A stretch of DNA of 64,000 nt, taken from Rufibacter ruber (GTDB lineage Bacteria; Bacteroidota; Bacteroidia; Cytophagales; Hymenobacteraceae). Where the stretch lies: positions 62,001 to 126,000 of the forward strand of contig NZ_LRMM01000008.1 in the NCBI RefSeq assembly GCF_001647275.1, read 5' to 3'. Shown here piece after piece: positions 16,512 through 25,250 of the stretch; within the stretch, counting starts at the first letter, position 1, and each line of letters opens with the position of its first letter. The position numbers and the translations under genes were made by a program. The notes beneath the pieces are model-generated. The model saw nothing but the letters and a program-made list of their open reading frames with translations. It made no database searches and was not told the origin of the DNA.

Positions 16512-19475
16512 ATGAAAAAAAGAACCCTTGCTTTTTCATTGATAGGCACTTTGCTGTTTGCCCAATGCAAAACCAGCACGCCGCCCCAGACCGCTTCTAC
16601 GGCCCCGCAACCGGCCACGGAAGCCCCTGCTAAAAAAGAGCTCACCTACACCACCGTCCCCAACGACCCGCTCAAGACCCGCATCTACACGCTGGACAAC
16701 GGGCTGAAAGTCTACCTCTCACAGTACAAGGCGGCACCGCGCATTCAGACGTACATTGCGGTGCGCGCGGGCAGCAAGAACGACCCGGCCAATGCCACCG
16801 GTCTGGCCCATTACCTGGAGCACATGGCGTTCAAAGGCTCCACCCGCCTGGGCACTATAGACTGGGAAAAGGAGAAAGTAGAACTGGCCAAGATTGAGGC
16901 GCTGTATGAACTGTACCGCACCCAGAAAGATCCGGCGCTGCGTCAGAAAACCTACCACCAGATTGACTCTATCTCGGGGGTAGCGGCCAAATACGCCGTG
17001 CCCAATGAGTATGACAAACTGGTGGCGGCCATGGGCATGAAGAACTCCAACGCCAGCACGTGGGTAGAACAGACCATTTACTACGGCGACATCCCCAGCA
17101 ACCAACTGGACAAGTGGGCCATGCTGGAGGCCGAGCGGTTGGGTGTGATGATTCCGAGGCTGTTCCATACTGAGTTGGAGGCCGTGTACGAGGAGAAAAA
17201 CCGGTCGCTGGACTCAGACAACAACAAGGCGTTTGAGGCGGCCTTTGCGGCGCTGTTCCCTACGCACCAGTACGGCACCCAGACCACCATTGGCACCGTG
17301 GAGCACCTCAAGAACCCGTCTATCACCGAGATTAAGAAGTACTTTGACCAGTACTACGTGCCCAACAACATGGCCATCGCCATGAGCGGCGACCTGGAGT
17401 TTGATGAGACCATCAAGGTCATTCAGGAACATTTTGGGCGGTGGCAGAAGAAGAATGACCCCGTGTACCGCGCGCCGCAGGAGAAACCCATTGCCGCGCC
17501 GGTGGTGAAAGAAGTGTTCGGCCCAGAGGCCGAAAGCCTGCTGCTGGCCTACCGTTTCCCGGGGGTGAAGAGCAAAGACGCCATTGTGCTGCGCATGATT
17601 AACCAGATTCTGAGCAACGGCCAGGCAGGTTTGATTGACCTGAACATCAACCAGAAACAAGCGGCGTTGGGCGCGGGCTCGTTCGCCGAGATTTACAATG
17701 ACTACAGCGCGCATTTCCTTTCGGGGAACCCGCGCCAGGGGCAAACGTTAGACCAGGTGCGCGATTTGCTATTGCAGCAGGTGGAACTGGTCAAGAAAGG
17801 GCAGTTTGAAGATTGGCTTATTCCGGCTATTGTGAACAAGAACAAGATTAGCAAGATGAAGAGCTACGAGAGCAACGCCGCGCGCGCCACGGCTTTCGTA
17901 GACGCGTTCCTGGCACACATGGACTGGGCCGAGTACCTGCAGCAGGAAGAGGCGTTTGAGAAAATCACCAAACAAGACGTGATGGACGTGGCCAATCGCT
18001 ACTACGGCAACAACTATGTAGCCATTTACAAGCGCACCGGCCAGGACCCTACCGCCCAGAAAGTAGAGAAACCCGCCATCACACCCGTGCCCGCCAACCG
18101 CGAGGCGCAGTCTGAGTACTACAAGCTGGTGGCTAGCAAACCGGCCTCAGACCTGCAGCCGCAGTTTGTAGATTACCAGAAAGATTTGCAGGAAGGCAAG
18201 CTTAAATCAGGGATTCCCATTTACTACACCCGCAATGCGGAAAACGGCCTGTTCAACCTGTACTACGTGCTGGAGATGGGCACCAACAACGACCCTAAAA
18301 TCGGCTTGGCCGTGGACTACCTGCAGTACCTGGGCACCGATAAATACACCGCCGAGGAGTTGCAGAAGGAGTTTTTCAAGATTGGCTGTTCGTTCAGCGT
18401 GTCCTCGGGGCAGGACCAAATCTACGTGTCGTTGAGCGGGCTGGACGAAAACCTGGAGCAGGGCCTCACGCTCTTTGAAAGCCTGCTGCAAAATCCCAAA
18501 GCCGATAAAAAAGCGCTGGAAGATTTGGTGGCCGGCATCTTGAAAGACCGCAAAGACGCCAAGCTGAACAAGAACGTGATTCACAGCGTGGCCATGGTGA
18601 ACTACGCCAAGTACGGCCCCAAGAACCCGTTCACCAACATTCTGTCTGAGCCGCAGCTTAAGAAGGTGAAGCCCGAGGAGCTGCTGTCCATCATCAAGAG
18701 CATTCCCACGTATCAGCACCACGTGTTGTACTACGGTCCTCGGCCGATGCAGGACGTGACCGCTACGCTGAATACGGGGCATAACGCACCGGCTTCGCTC
18801 AAACCTATTCCGGCGGCCAAAGAGTTCAAGGAGCTGGACATTATCAAGCGCCAGGTGCTCTGGACCGACTACAACATGGTGCAGGCCGAACTGTTGTTCC
18901 TGACCAAATCGCTGAACTATGACCCCAAGATGGTGCCTACCATCAGGCTGTACAATGAGTATTTTGACGGCGGCATGGGCGCGATTGTATTTCAGGAACT
19001 GCGCGAGTCACGGGCGTTGGCGTATAGCGCCAGCTCCAGGTTCAACAACGCCAGCCGGAAAGACCGCGCCAATTACATCATGTCGTACATAGGCACGCAA
19101 GCCGATAAACTACCCGAGGCCATGGCCGGTATGCAGGAACTCCTGAACGACATGCCGCTGGCCGCCACCAACTTTGAGAACGCCAAAGCCTCGGTGCGCA
19201 ACAGTATCGCTACGGAGCGGGTGAACAAGGTGGGCATCTTGATGAACTATGAGCAGGCCCGCAAACTGGGCGTGGACCATGACATCAGAAAAGACATCTA
19301 CGAAAGCCTGGACGCCCTCACCCTGGACCAAATCAAAGCCTTCCAGCAGCAGTTCGTGAAGGGCCAAAACCAGACCATTCTGGTGATTGGCTCCAAAGAC
19401 AGGCTCAACTTCAAAGAACTGGCCAAGTACGGCACCGTCAAACAACTCACGTTGAAGGAGCTGTTTGGGTATTAG
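16512..19475 (+). CDS. M16 family (insulinase-like) zinc metallopeptidase, lipoprotein
   Basis: 987 residues. The N-terminus has a lipoprotein signal with lipobox 'LFAQC' (Cys19), so it is probably anchored in the envelope. The inverted zinc motif HxxEH is at 100-104 ('HYLEH') with the downstream glutamate in 'ELEAVYEEKNRS'. The first M16 module covers about 55-270, the peptidase_M16_C region about 270-460, and a second degenerate M16 half about 560-980, with the conserved 'ELRESRALAYSASS' R/Y motif. This is the size of two-module bacterial M16 proteases that degrade peptides in a clam-shell chamber. Single gene with its own promoter candidate; the downstream hairpin at 19510-19539 is a likely terminator. 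Confidence 0.93.
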   Translation: MKKRTLAFSLIGTLLFAQCKTSTPPQTASTAPQPATEAPAKKELTYTTVPNDPLKTRIYTLDNGLKVYLSQYKAAPRIQTYIAVRAGSKNDPANATGLAHYLEHMAFKGSTRLGTIDWEKEKVELAKIEALYELYRTQKDPALRQKTYHQIDSISGVAAKYAVPNEYDKLVAAMGMKNSNASTWVEQTIYYGDIPSNQLDKWAMLEAERLGVMIPRLFHTELEAVYEEKNRSLDSDNNKAFEAAFAALFPTHQYGTQTTIGTVEHLKNPSITEIKKYFDQYYVPNNMAIAMSGDLEFDETIKVIQEHFGRWQKKNDPVYRAPQEKPIAAPVVKEVFGPEAESLLLAYRFPGVKSKDAIVLRMINQILSNGQAGLIDLNINQKQAALGAGSFAEIYNDYSAHFLSGNPRQGQTLDQVRDLLLQQVELVKKGQFEDWLIPAIVNKNKISKMKSYESNAARATAFVDAFLAHMDWAEYLQQEEAFEKITKQDVMDVANRYYGNNYVAIYKRTGQDPTAQKVEKPAITPVPANREAQSEYYKLVASKPASDLQPQFVDYQKDLQEGKLKSGIPIYYTRNAENGLFNLYYVLEMGTNNDPKIGLAVDYLQYLGTDKYTAEELQKEFFKIGCSFSVSSGQDQIYVSLSGLDENLEQGLTLFESLLQNPKADKKALEDLVAGILKDRKDAKLNKNVIHSVAMVNYAKYGPKNPFTNILSEPQLKKVKPEELLSIIKSIPTYQHHVLYYGPRPMQDVTATLNTGHNAPASLKPIPAAKEFKELDIIKRQVLWTDYNMVQAELLFLTKSLNYDPKMVPTIRLYNEYFDGGMGAIVFQELRESRALAYSASSRFNNASRKDRANYIMSYIGTQADKLPEAMAGMQELLNDMPLAATNFENAKASVRNSIATERVNKVGILMNYEQARKLGVDHDIRKDIYESLDALTLDQIKAFQQQFVKGQNQTILVIGSKDRLNFKELAKYGTVKQLTLKELFGY

Positions 19476-19476
19476 G

Positions 19477-19581
19477 TTAGTTGTTCGTTGGTAGTTATTC
19501 GTTATTAGCAGAAGGAGCAGCCGTGAGGTTGCTCCTTCTTGCGTTTTTGGCCTGTTTTGGCGAAAAGAGGCCAAAAACAGG
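19477..19581 (+). repeat. About 103-bp intergenic repeat with terminator and palindrome, copy 1
   Basis: Begins two bases after the M16 stop codon. It contains a perfect 10-bp terminator stem (19510-19519 with 19530-19539, then TT) and a family palindrome (19542-19580). A near-identical direct copy is at 20126-20228. The gap from here to 19843 holds one TGTCATCCTGAAAGGATCTTG copy (19623-19651) and AT-rich sequence; nothing else was seen. Confidence 0.75.
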
Positions 19582-19843
19582 TTGCTAGTTCTATTCACCA
19601 AACATATTAAAAACCACCCTCCTGTCATCCTGAAAGGATCTTGTGGGCGAACTTGAAAAGCAATAGCTAAACTGAATTACAGCTTTGAAACGAATGGTTT
19701 CAGGAAAGCTAAAAGAGTATGGCTTACTTATGAACCCTCTTAAATTATATTCTTATGCAGATAAAGCAAAGAACAAACTCTCAACTATATTTAATTACAT
19801 ATAAATCATCACTTTTACAGCATAGTATATCTCAAAGCATATA

Positions 19844-20050
19844 ATGAAGCGTTTAGCAGAGTTCGTAAAAGCCCGCAGGCGGGAGGTGAACCTTACCCAG
19901 GAGGAGTTTGCGGAACGGTCGGGGGTAGCGCTAACCGTCATCAGGAAAATTGAACAGGGAAAAACCAATCTGAACTTGGACAAAGTAAACCTGGTGCTAA
20001 ACATGTTTGGGCATGAGCTGGCATCGGTGAACAGGAAAGAACTTAGCTAA
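19844..20050 (+). CDS. XRE-family HTH regulator, HipB-like
   Basis: 68 residues, almost entirely one helix-turn-helix domain: 'RREVNLTQEEFAERSGVALT' and 'IRKIEQGKTNLNLDKVNLVL'. The size and downstream context match the HipB/y4mF-type antitoxin-repressor that normally heads a hipBA operon. The next reading frame overlaps its stop (TAATG) and starts like HipA but stops after 24 codons, so the antitoxin is now an orphan. Probably autoregulatory DNA-binding protein (family knowledge). Confidence 0.8.
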   Translation: MKRLAEFVKARRREVNLTQEEFAERSGVALTVIRKIEQGKTNLNLDKVNLVLNMFGHELASVNRKELS

Positions 20051-20124
20051 TGAGACGGGGCAAAGTATTCTACAAAGACTGGTACGCAGGTCTGCTGACG
20101 TTGAAGAGGCTGTTGGAGAATTGA
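20050..20124 (+). pseudogene. Truncated HipA N-terminal stub
   Basis: Starts in a TAATG overlap with the XRE gene. The 24 residues 'MRRGKVFYKDWYAGLLTL' plus 'KRLLEN' resemble the first strand-turn-strand of HipA N-terminal domains ('GKVYxxxxxAGxLxxx'). It stops at TGA, and the next base pair begins the 103-bp repeat copy, so the rest of hipA was probably lost in a rearrangement there. Confidence 0.6.
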
Positions 20125-20125
20125 G

Positions 20126-20228
20126 TTAGTTGTTCGTTGGTAATTATTTGTTGTTAGCAGAAGGAGCAGCCGTGAGGTTGCTCCTTCTCGTTTTCGGCCT
20201 GTTTTGGCGAAAAGAGGCCGAAAACAGG
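20126..20228 (+). repeat. About 103-bp intergenic repeat, copy 2
   Basis: Direct repeat of 19477-19581 with a few substitutions (TAGTTATTCGTTATT to TAATTATTTGTTGTT). Includes the AGAAGGAGCA/TGCTCCTTCT stem and the palindrome 20190-20225. It joins the hipA stub without spacer. Confidence 0.75.
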
Positions 20229-20312
20229 TAAGGGCAGAAGTGGGCAATCAGAGAACGGCATTTCATCAACCCACTCCTTGCATACACGTATAATATTTTA
20301 TATCTTACACGT

Positions 20313-20564
20313 ATGGAAACCAAACTCACTTTAGTTCTAGACCAGAAAATTATTGCGAGGGCCAAGTCTTATGCTTCCCACAAGAAGACGAGTGTCTCTA
20401 AATTGGTAGAAGCGTATCTGGAAAAAATCACGGTAGATGAGAATGAAACCGCAGAGATTTCGCCTTTGGTGAAAAGCCTTTCTGGAGTGCTTACGCTCCC
20501 AGCAGAACTGGACCATAAAAAGGAATATGGAGACCATTTAGCAGATAAGTACCTCCATGACTGA
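20313..20564 (+). CDS. DUF6364-type antitoxin
   Basis: 83 residues. N-terminal ribbon-helix-helix-like start 'METKLTLVLDQKIIARAKSY' and 'TSVSKLVEAYLEKI', typical of DUF6364 antitoxins, followed by an acidic tail that would wrap the toxin. It overlaps the PIN-domain gene by 8 nt, the usual translationally coupled antitoxin-first order. Expected to neutralise the PIN nuclease and repress the operon (family knowledge). Confidence 0.8.
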   Translation: METKLTLVLDQKIIARAKSYASHKKTSVSKLVEAYLEKITVDENETAEISPLVKSLSGVLTLPAELDHKKEYGDHLADKYLHD

Positions 20565-20973
20565 AATCTTCATTGACACCAATGTGTGTCTGGACCTTTT
20601 AGCCCAACGAGAACCGCACTATACCTACGCCGCTTCTTTGTTTACCCTCGCTGACAAAGGAGAAATAAAACTGTACGTGTCTTCCCTTTCTTTCTCCAAC
20701 TTGAATTACCTTCTGTCCAGGCAATACTCCATGCCCGAAGCCCGGCGCATTTTAAGCAAGTTCAAGGTGTTGGTGAAGGTATTACCCGTAGATGACAAAG
20801 TCATTGAGTTGGCCCTCCATTCAAACTTTAAAGATTTTGAAGACGCCATTCAGTATTTCACCGCCATTGAATCTGGGATAAAGTTGCTGTTGACTAGAAA
20901 TTTGAAAGATTATAAAAAGGCAGAGATACAGGTGCAAACGCCGGAATTGTTTTTGAAAGGGAGGGAGATGTAG
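20557..20973 (+). CDS. PIN-domain toxin (VapC-like ribonuclease)
   Basis: 138 residues covering one PIN domain: 'FIDTNVCLDLLAQRE' with the first catalytic Asp, 'VSSLSFSNLNYLL', the acidic 'DFEDAIQYFTA' and the final 'LLTRNLKDY' motif. PIN toxins cleave tRNA or rRNA with Mg2+ when freed from their antitoxin. It is coupled to the DUF6364 gene. Acidic positions look intact, so the module is probably functional. It lies at the left edge of the accessory region containing the restriction-modification operon. Confidence 0.85.
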   Translation: MTEIFIDTNVCLDLLAQREPHYTYAASLFTLADKGEIKLYVSSLSFSNLNYLLSRQYSMPEARRILSKFKVLVKVLPVDDKVIELALHSNFKDFEDAIQYFTAIESGIKLLLTRNLKDYKKAEIQVQTPELFLKGREM

Positions 20974-21026
20974 TTTAATAAAATAGAACTACATCAACTT
21001 GCTATATATTTCAACGCCACAGTATT

Positions 21027-21212
21027 TTAGATATTTACCTCTGCGTACAGGGCTTGCAAGGCAGCACGTTTGCCTGCCTCGGTTTCCACCCGCACCAAGG
21101 CCCGCACGTGCGCGCCTCATTTGCGCAACTCTTCGGTGATGAGGCCACCTAAGTGGCCGATGGCTCCCGCGAGGATGATGGTTGGGATGTTGGGAGAGGT
21201 GGAAGTGGTCAT
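21027..21212 (-). pseudogene. Fragment of NmrA-like NAD(P)-binding protein with in-frame stop
   Basis: Reading leftward from ATG at 21212 gives 'IPTIILAGAIGHLGGLITEE', a Rossmann start with the GxxGxxG pattern of NmrA/isoflavone-reductase-like proteins. An in-frame TGA at 21119-21117 interrupts 'ELRK * GAHVRALVR', where an Arg codon is expected; the frame then continues 'VETEAGKRAALQAL' and stops at 21027. Only the first 60 or so residues of a roughly 300-residue family remain. The rest of 20974-21471 is AT-rich and shows no further gene. Confidence 0.65.
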
Positions 21213-21471
21213 AGTAATTGAGATGTTTTGTCTCAAGAACTCTGAATAGGCGAAAAAGTTATGAGTGAATAGTAACGCAGATGAAATGCCCATTCATTTG
21301 TTGCTACAAAATATATTCTGTGTTTTAGTAATGCTTACTCAGTTACCATTGATCTAATAATGTATTTTTGGCATCTCACCTAGGTTGCTTGACCAGAGTA
21401 GCTGCGTTTATTCTAAAGTTAGTATCTAGCATAAGCTGAAAATCAAACAAATAATAAAGCGATATAATTAA

Positions 21472-23037
21472 ATGGCAAAAGAGCAAGAACGCGACGAACT
21501 CCACCGCGCAATTTGGCAAATCGCAAATGACCTGCGAGGTAGTGTAGATGGCTGGGATTTTAAATCATATGTGCTGGACATGTTATTTTACAGGTTTATT
21601 TCCGAAAACCTGACATCTTTTATAAACAAGGAAGAGCAACGTGCCGGCAACACTAATTTTGATTATGCAAAAATATCTGATGCAGATGCCGAGTTTGGCC
21701 GCGAAGATACTGTAAAGGAAAAAGGCTTTTATATTCTGCCGTCGGAGCTGTTTGTGAATGTACAGAAGAAAGCCAAGACCGACGAGAATCTGAACGAAAC
21801 GTTACGTAGGGTTTTTAAAAATATTGAGAACTCGGCAAAGGGAATGGACAGCGAAGACGATTTGAAAGGCCTGTTTGACGACATAGACGTGAACAGCAAC
21901 AAGCTGGGCGCATCGGTGCAGAAGCGTAACGAAAAGTTAGTGAAGATACTGGAATCTATTGGCGGCCTGAAATTAGGCGAGTTCCAGGATAATACCATAG
22001 ATGCCTTTGGCGATGCCTATGAGTTTTTGATGACCATGTACGCGGGCAATGCCGGGAAATCGGGAGGGGAGTTTTTTACCCCGCAGGAAGTGTCAGAGTT
22101 ATTGGCCGAAATTACGGTGGCAGGCAAAACGCAGGTAAACAAAGTATATGACCCGGCTTGCGGTTCGGGCTCACTGCTGCTGAAGTTTGCCAAAGTGTTG
22201 GGCAAGGAAAACGTACGGCAGGGTTTTTACGGACAGGAAGTAAACATTACCACCTACAACCTGTGCCGCATTAACATGTTTTTGCACGACATCAATTACG
22301 AGAAATTTGATATTGCCCACGGTGATACACTTACTGAACCCAAGCACTGGGACGATGAACCGTTTGATGCTATCGTATCTAACCCGCCGTATTCCATCAA
22401 ATGGGACGGCGACGCGAACCCGCTTTTAATTAACGACCCACGCTTTTCGCCTGCCGGTGTGCTGGCGCCTAAAAGCAAAGCAGATCTGGCCTTTACCATG
22501 CATATTCTTTCGTGGCTGGCTACGTCGGGTACGGCTGCTATCGTTGAGTTTCCGGGGGTGTTGTATCGCGGAGGTGCCGAACAGAAGATACGGAAATACC
22601 TGATAGATAATAACTACATTGATACCGTTATACAGTTGCCGCCCGACCTGTTTTTTGGTACCACTATTGCCACCTGCATTATAGTTATTAAAAAGAGCAA
22701 AAAAGACAACGCCACACTGTTTATTGATGCATCAGGTGAGTTTGTACGGGGTGGAAATAAAAATAAACTGGCTGAAGCCAACCGCAAACGCATACTGAAC
22801 GCTTTTATGGCGCGGGAAAGCGACGGCCATTTCTGCCAGCTGATACCCAACAGCGTAATTGCTGAAAACGATTACAATATTGCTGTTAGCAGCTACGTGG
22901 AGCAGGAAAACACAACGATAGCCGTTGACATCGAAAAGCTGAATGCCCACATTGCCGAAATCGTAATACGCCAGAACAAACTGCGCACCGCTATCGATGA
23001 GATTGTTGGCGAACTGGAAGGAGTAATGTATGAGTAA
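21472..23037 (+). CDS. hsdM: Type I restriction-modification DNA methyltransferase subunit M
   Basis: 521 residues. It methylates adenine in the sequence chosen by HsdS, using S-adenosylmethionine. The HsdM N-terminal helical domain spans about 1-150; the SAM-binding motif 'DPACGSGSLLLKF' starts at residue 227 and the catalytic 'NPPY' at 304. 'GGEFFTPQEVSELL' is the family's motif X region. First gene of an M-S-R operon; it overlaps hsdS by 8 nt. The locus is more AT-rich than its neighbours, consistent with horizontal transfer. Confidence 0.95.
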   Translation: MAKEQERDELHRAIWQIANDLRGSVDGWDFKSYVLDMLFYRFISENLTSFINKEEQRAGNTNFDYAKISDADAEFGREDTVKEKGFYILPSELFVNVQKKAKTDENLNETLRRVFKNIENSAKGMDSEDDLKGLFDDIDVNSNKLGASVQKRNEKLVKILESIGGLKLGEFQDNTIDAFGDAYEFLMTMYAGNAGKSGGEFFTPQEVSELLAEITVAGKTQVNKVYDPACGSGSLLLKFAKVLGKENVRQGFYGQEVNITTYNLCRINMFLHDINYEKFDIAHGDTLTEPKHWDDEPFDAIVSNPPYSIKWDGDANPLLINDPRFSPAGVLAPKSKADLAFTMHILSWLATSGTAAIVEFPGVLYRGGAEQKIRKYLIDNNYIDTVIQLPPDLFFGTTIATCIIVIKKSKKDNATLFIDASGEFVRGGNKNKLAEANRKRILNAFMARESDGHFCQLIPNSVIAENDYNIAVSSYVEQENTTIAVDIEKLNAHIAEIVIRQNKLRTAIDEIVGELEGVMYE

Positions 23038-24199
23038 GTTAGTAGAACTTATACAGGAGCTATGCCCTGAAGGGGTGGATTTTGTAAAACTTGAAGAAGT
23101 TTTTAAAATCACTCGCGGAAGAGTGATGTCTAAGGAATACTTAACTCAAAATAAAGGAGAGTATCCAGTATATTCATCTCAAACAGCTAATAATGGTCAA
23201 ATTGGCAGGATAACAACCTATGATTATGATGGCGAATACTTAACTTGGACAACTGATGGCGCTAATGCAGGTACAATTTTTTACAGAAATGAGAAGTTTA
23301 GCATAACTAATGTTTGTGGTCTGCTAAAAGCTAAATCTAAAAATATTTTACCAAAATATGCTTACTATGTTCTAAGTATAGTAATGAAGAGTTATGTTAG
23401 TTCTGGTATGGGTAACCCTAAATTAATGAGTAATGTTACTGCTAAAATTCAAATCCCCTTTCCCCCGCTTCCCATCCAACAGGAAATAGTTTCTATTCTC
23501 GATAAGTTTACGGAATTGGAGGCGGAATTGGAGGCGGAATTGGAGGCGCGTACGCTTCAATATAAATACTACCGCGATCAACTCCTAAATTTTGCTGATA
23601 AAGAAGTAGAATGGAAAGCGCTGGGGGAAATTGGTGAATTTGTTAGGGGAACTGGCTTGCAGAAAAGTGATTTTATTGAAAGTGGTGTAGGTTGTATTCA
23701 CTATGGTCAGATTTATACCCATTTTGGTTTTTCGGCAAATAAAACGAAAACCTTTATTTCTCCTGAATTGGCAAACAGATTAAGGAAAGCTAAAAAAGGA
23801 GATATAGTATTTGCAACCACCAGCGAAAATATTGATGATGTATGCAAGACTGTAGTTTGGCTAGGTGATGAAGAAATAGCTATAAGTGGAGAAACTTACA
23901 TCTATAAACATAATCAAAATGCTAAATTTATTGCCTATTACTTAAAAACGCCACCTTTCATCGCTTTCAAAAAGCAAAATATTACAGGCACAAAAGTAAT
24001 CCGCGTTCATGGCGAAAAGTTAAAGCAATTCCGTATTCCTATTCCATCTCTGGAAGAGCAGGAGCGGATAGTAGGTATTTTAGATAAATTCGATGCGTTG
24101 GTAAATGATATTTCGGTGGGCTTACCTGCCGAGATACTGGCAAGAAGAAAGCAGTATGAATTTTATAGAGAACAATTATTGAATTTTAAAACTAAGTAA
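23030..24199 (+). CDS. hsdS: Type I restriction-modification specificity subunit S
   Basis: 389 residues with the classic two-half layout: target-recognition domain 1 (about 15-145), conserved helix 1 ('LPIQQEIVSILDKFTELEAE', about 146-195), recognition domain 2 (about 200-330) and conserved helix 2 ('LEEQERIVGILDKFDALV', about 340-385). Both halves end with 'QLLNF'. Each recognition domain reads one half of a bipartite DNA site and the helices set the spacer. The first helix contains three exact 12-bp repeats encoding Leu-Glu-Ala-Glu units. AT-rich composition, strongest in this gene. It overlaps hsdR by one base (TAATG). Confidence 0.93.
   Translation: MSKLVELIQELCPEGVDFVKLEEVFKITRGRVMSKEYLTQNKGEYPVYSSQTANNGQIGRITTYDYDGEYLTWTTDGANAGTIFYRNEKFSITNVCGLLKAKSKNILPKYAYYVLSIVMKSYVSSGMGNPKLMSNVTAKIQIPFPPLPIQQEIVSILDKFTELEAELEAELEARTLQYKYYRDQLLNFADKEVEWKALGEIGEFVRGTGLQKSDFIESGVGCIHYGQIYTHFGFSANKTKTFISPELANRLRKAKKGDIVFATTSENIDDVCKTVVWLGDEEIAISGETYIYKHNQNAKFIAYYLKTPPFIAFKKQNITGTKVIRVHGEKLKQFRIPIPSLEEQERIVGILDKFDALVNDISVGLPAEILARRKQYEFYREQLLNFKTK
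23511..23546 (+). repeat. hsdS: Three 12-bp tandem repeats in the hsdS spacer helix
   Basis: 'CGGAATTGGAGG' three times without mismatch, in frame (TELEAELEAELEAR). Same position and size as the TAEL repeats whose number changes EcoR124 specificity. Confidence 0.85.
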
Positions 24200-25215
24200 T
24201 GGATAAATACGCCCTTGTTGCTGAAAGCCCGGAAAGCACAGTTGTAGCCGAATATCAACCACTATACCGCAAAGACACTTCTTACCAAAGTGAGGCCGAT
24301 CTTGAAAAAGCTTTTATAGAACAGCTTCAGAACCAGGCATACGAGTATTTACCCATCACTTCTGAAGCAGCACTAGTTGCCAACTTGCGTACACAATTGG
24401 AGTTGCTAAACAATTATCAGTTCACAGATGCCGAATGGGACCAGTTCTTTAAAAGCAAGATCGCCAACCAGAACAACGGCATCGTTGAAAAAACAACTAT
24501 AGTTCAGGAAGATCACATACAGCTGCTTACCCGCCCCGACGGCACCGTAAAAAACATTTACCTGCTTGATAAAACCAACATCCATAACAACCGCCTGCAG
24601 GTAATAAACCAGTACACTGTTGAGGACGGCCAGCGTGCCAACCGCTACGATGTTACCATTTTAATAAATGGTCTGCCCATGGTGCACGTAGAACTTAAAA
24701 AACGCGGTGTAGATATAAAAGAAGCCTTTAACCAGATAAACCGCTACAACCGCGAATCGTTCTGGTCTGGCAGCGGCCTGTTCGAGTACGTGCAGCTGTT
24801 TGTTATCTCGAACGGCACCTATACCAAGTATTACAGCAACACCACCCGCTTTACGCACTTAAAAGACCTCACCGACGGCACGGTAAAAAAAGGAAAACGC
24901 ACCAGCAACAGCTTCGAGTTTACCTCATGGTGGGCCGATGCCAGCAACCGCCCCATCACCGACCTGATGGACTTTGGCCGCACGTTCTTTGCCAAACACA
25001 CCCTGCTTCAAATTCTTACAAAGTATTGCGTTTTTACCTCCGATAAGCTGCTGCTTGTCATGCGGCCTTACCAAATCGTTGCCACTGAACGGATTCTGAG
25101 CAGAATAAATGTTTCAAACAACTATAAAACCTATGGTTCTGTAGAGGGCGGCGGTTATGTCTGGCACACCACCGGTAGCGGTAAAACGCTTACCTCTTTT
25201 AAATCGGCTCAGTAG
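24199..25215 (+). pseudogene. hsdR: Type I restriction subunit R, 5' part of a frameshifted gene
   Basis: 338 residues: the HsdR N-terminal nuclease domain (about 20-250; 'LPMVHVELKKRGVDIKEAFN' carries the D/E-x-K nuclease signature) and the Walker A motif 'WHTTGSGKTLTSFKSAQ'. Translation then hits TAG at 25213. Related HsdR proteins continue 'QLASKLPFV'; the bases read CAG TA GCC AGT AAA CTT, so one T of a TTA codon is missing after 25212. With that base restored the frame joins the next ORF, giving about 1019 residues, the normal HsdR length. As written, no complete translocase/nuclease is made; assembly error cannot be excluded. Confidence 0.85.
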
Positions 25216-25250
25216 CCAGTAAACTTCCGTTTGTAAGCAAGGTACTTTTT

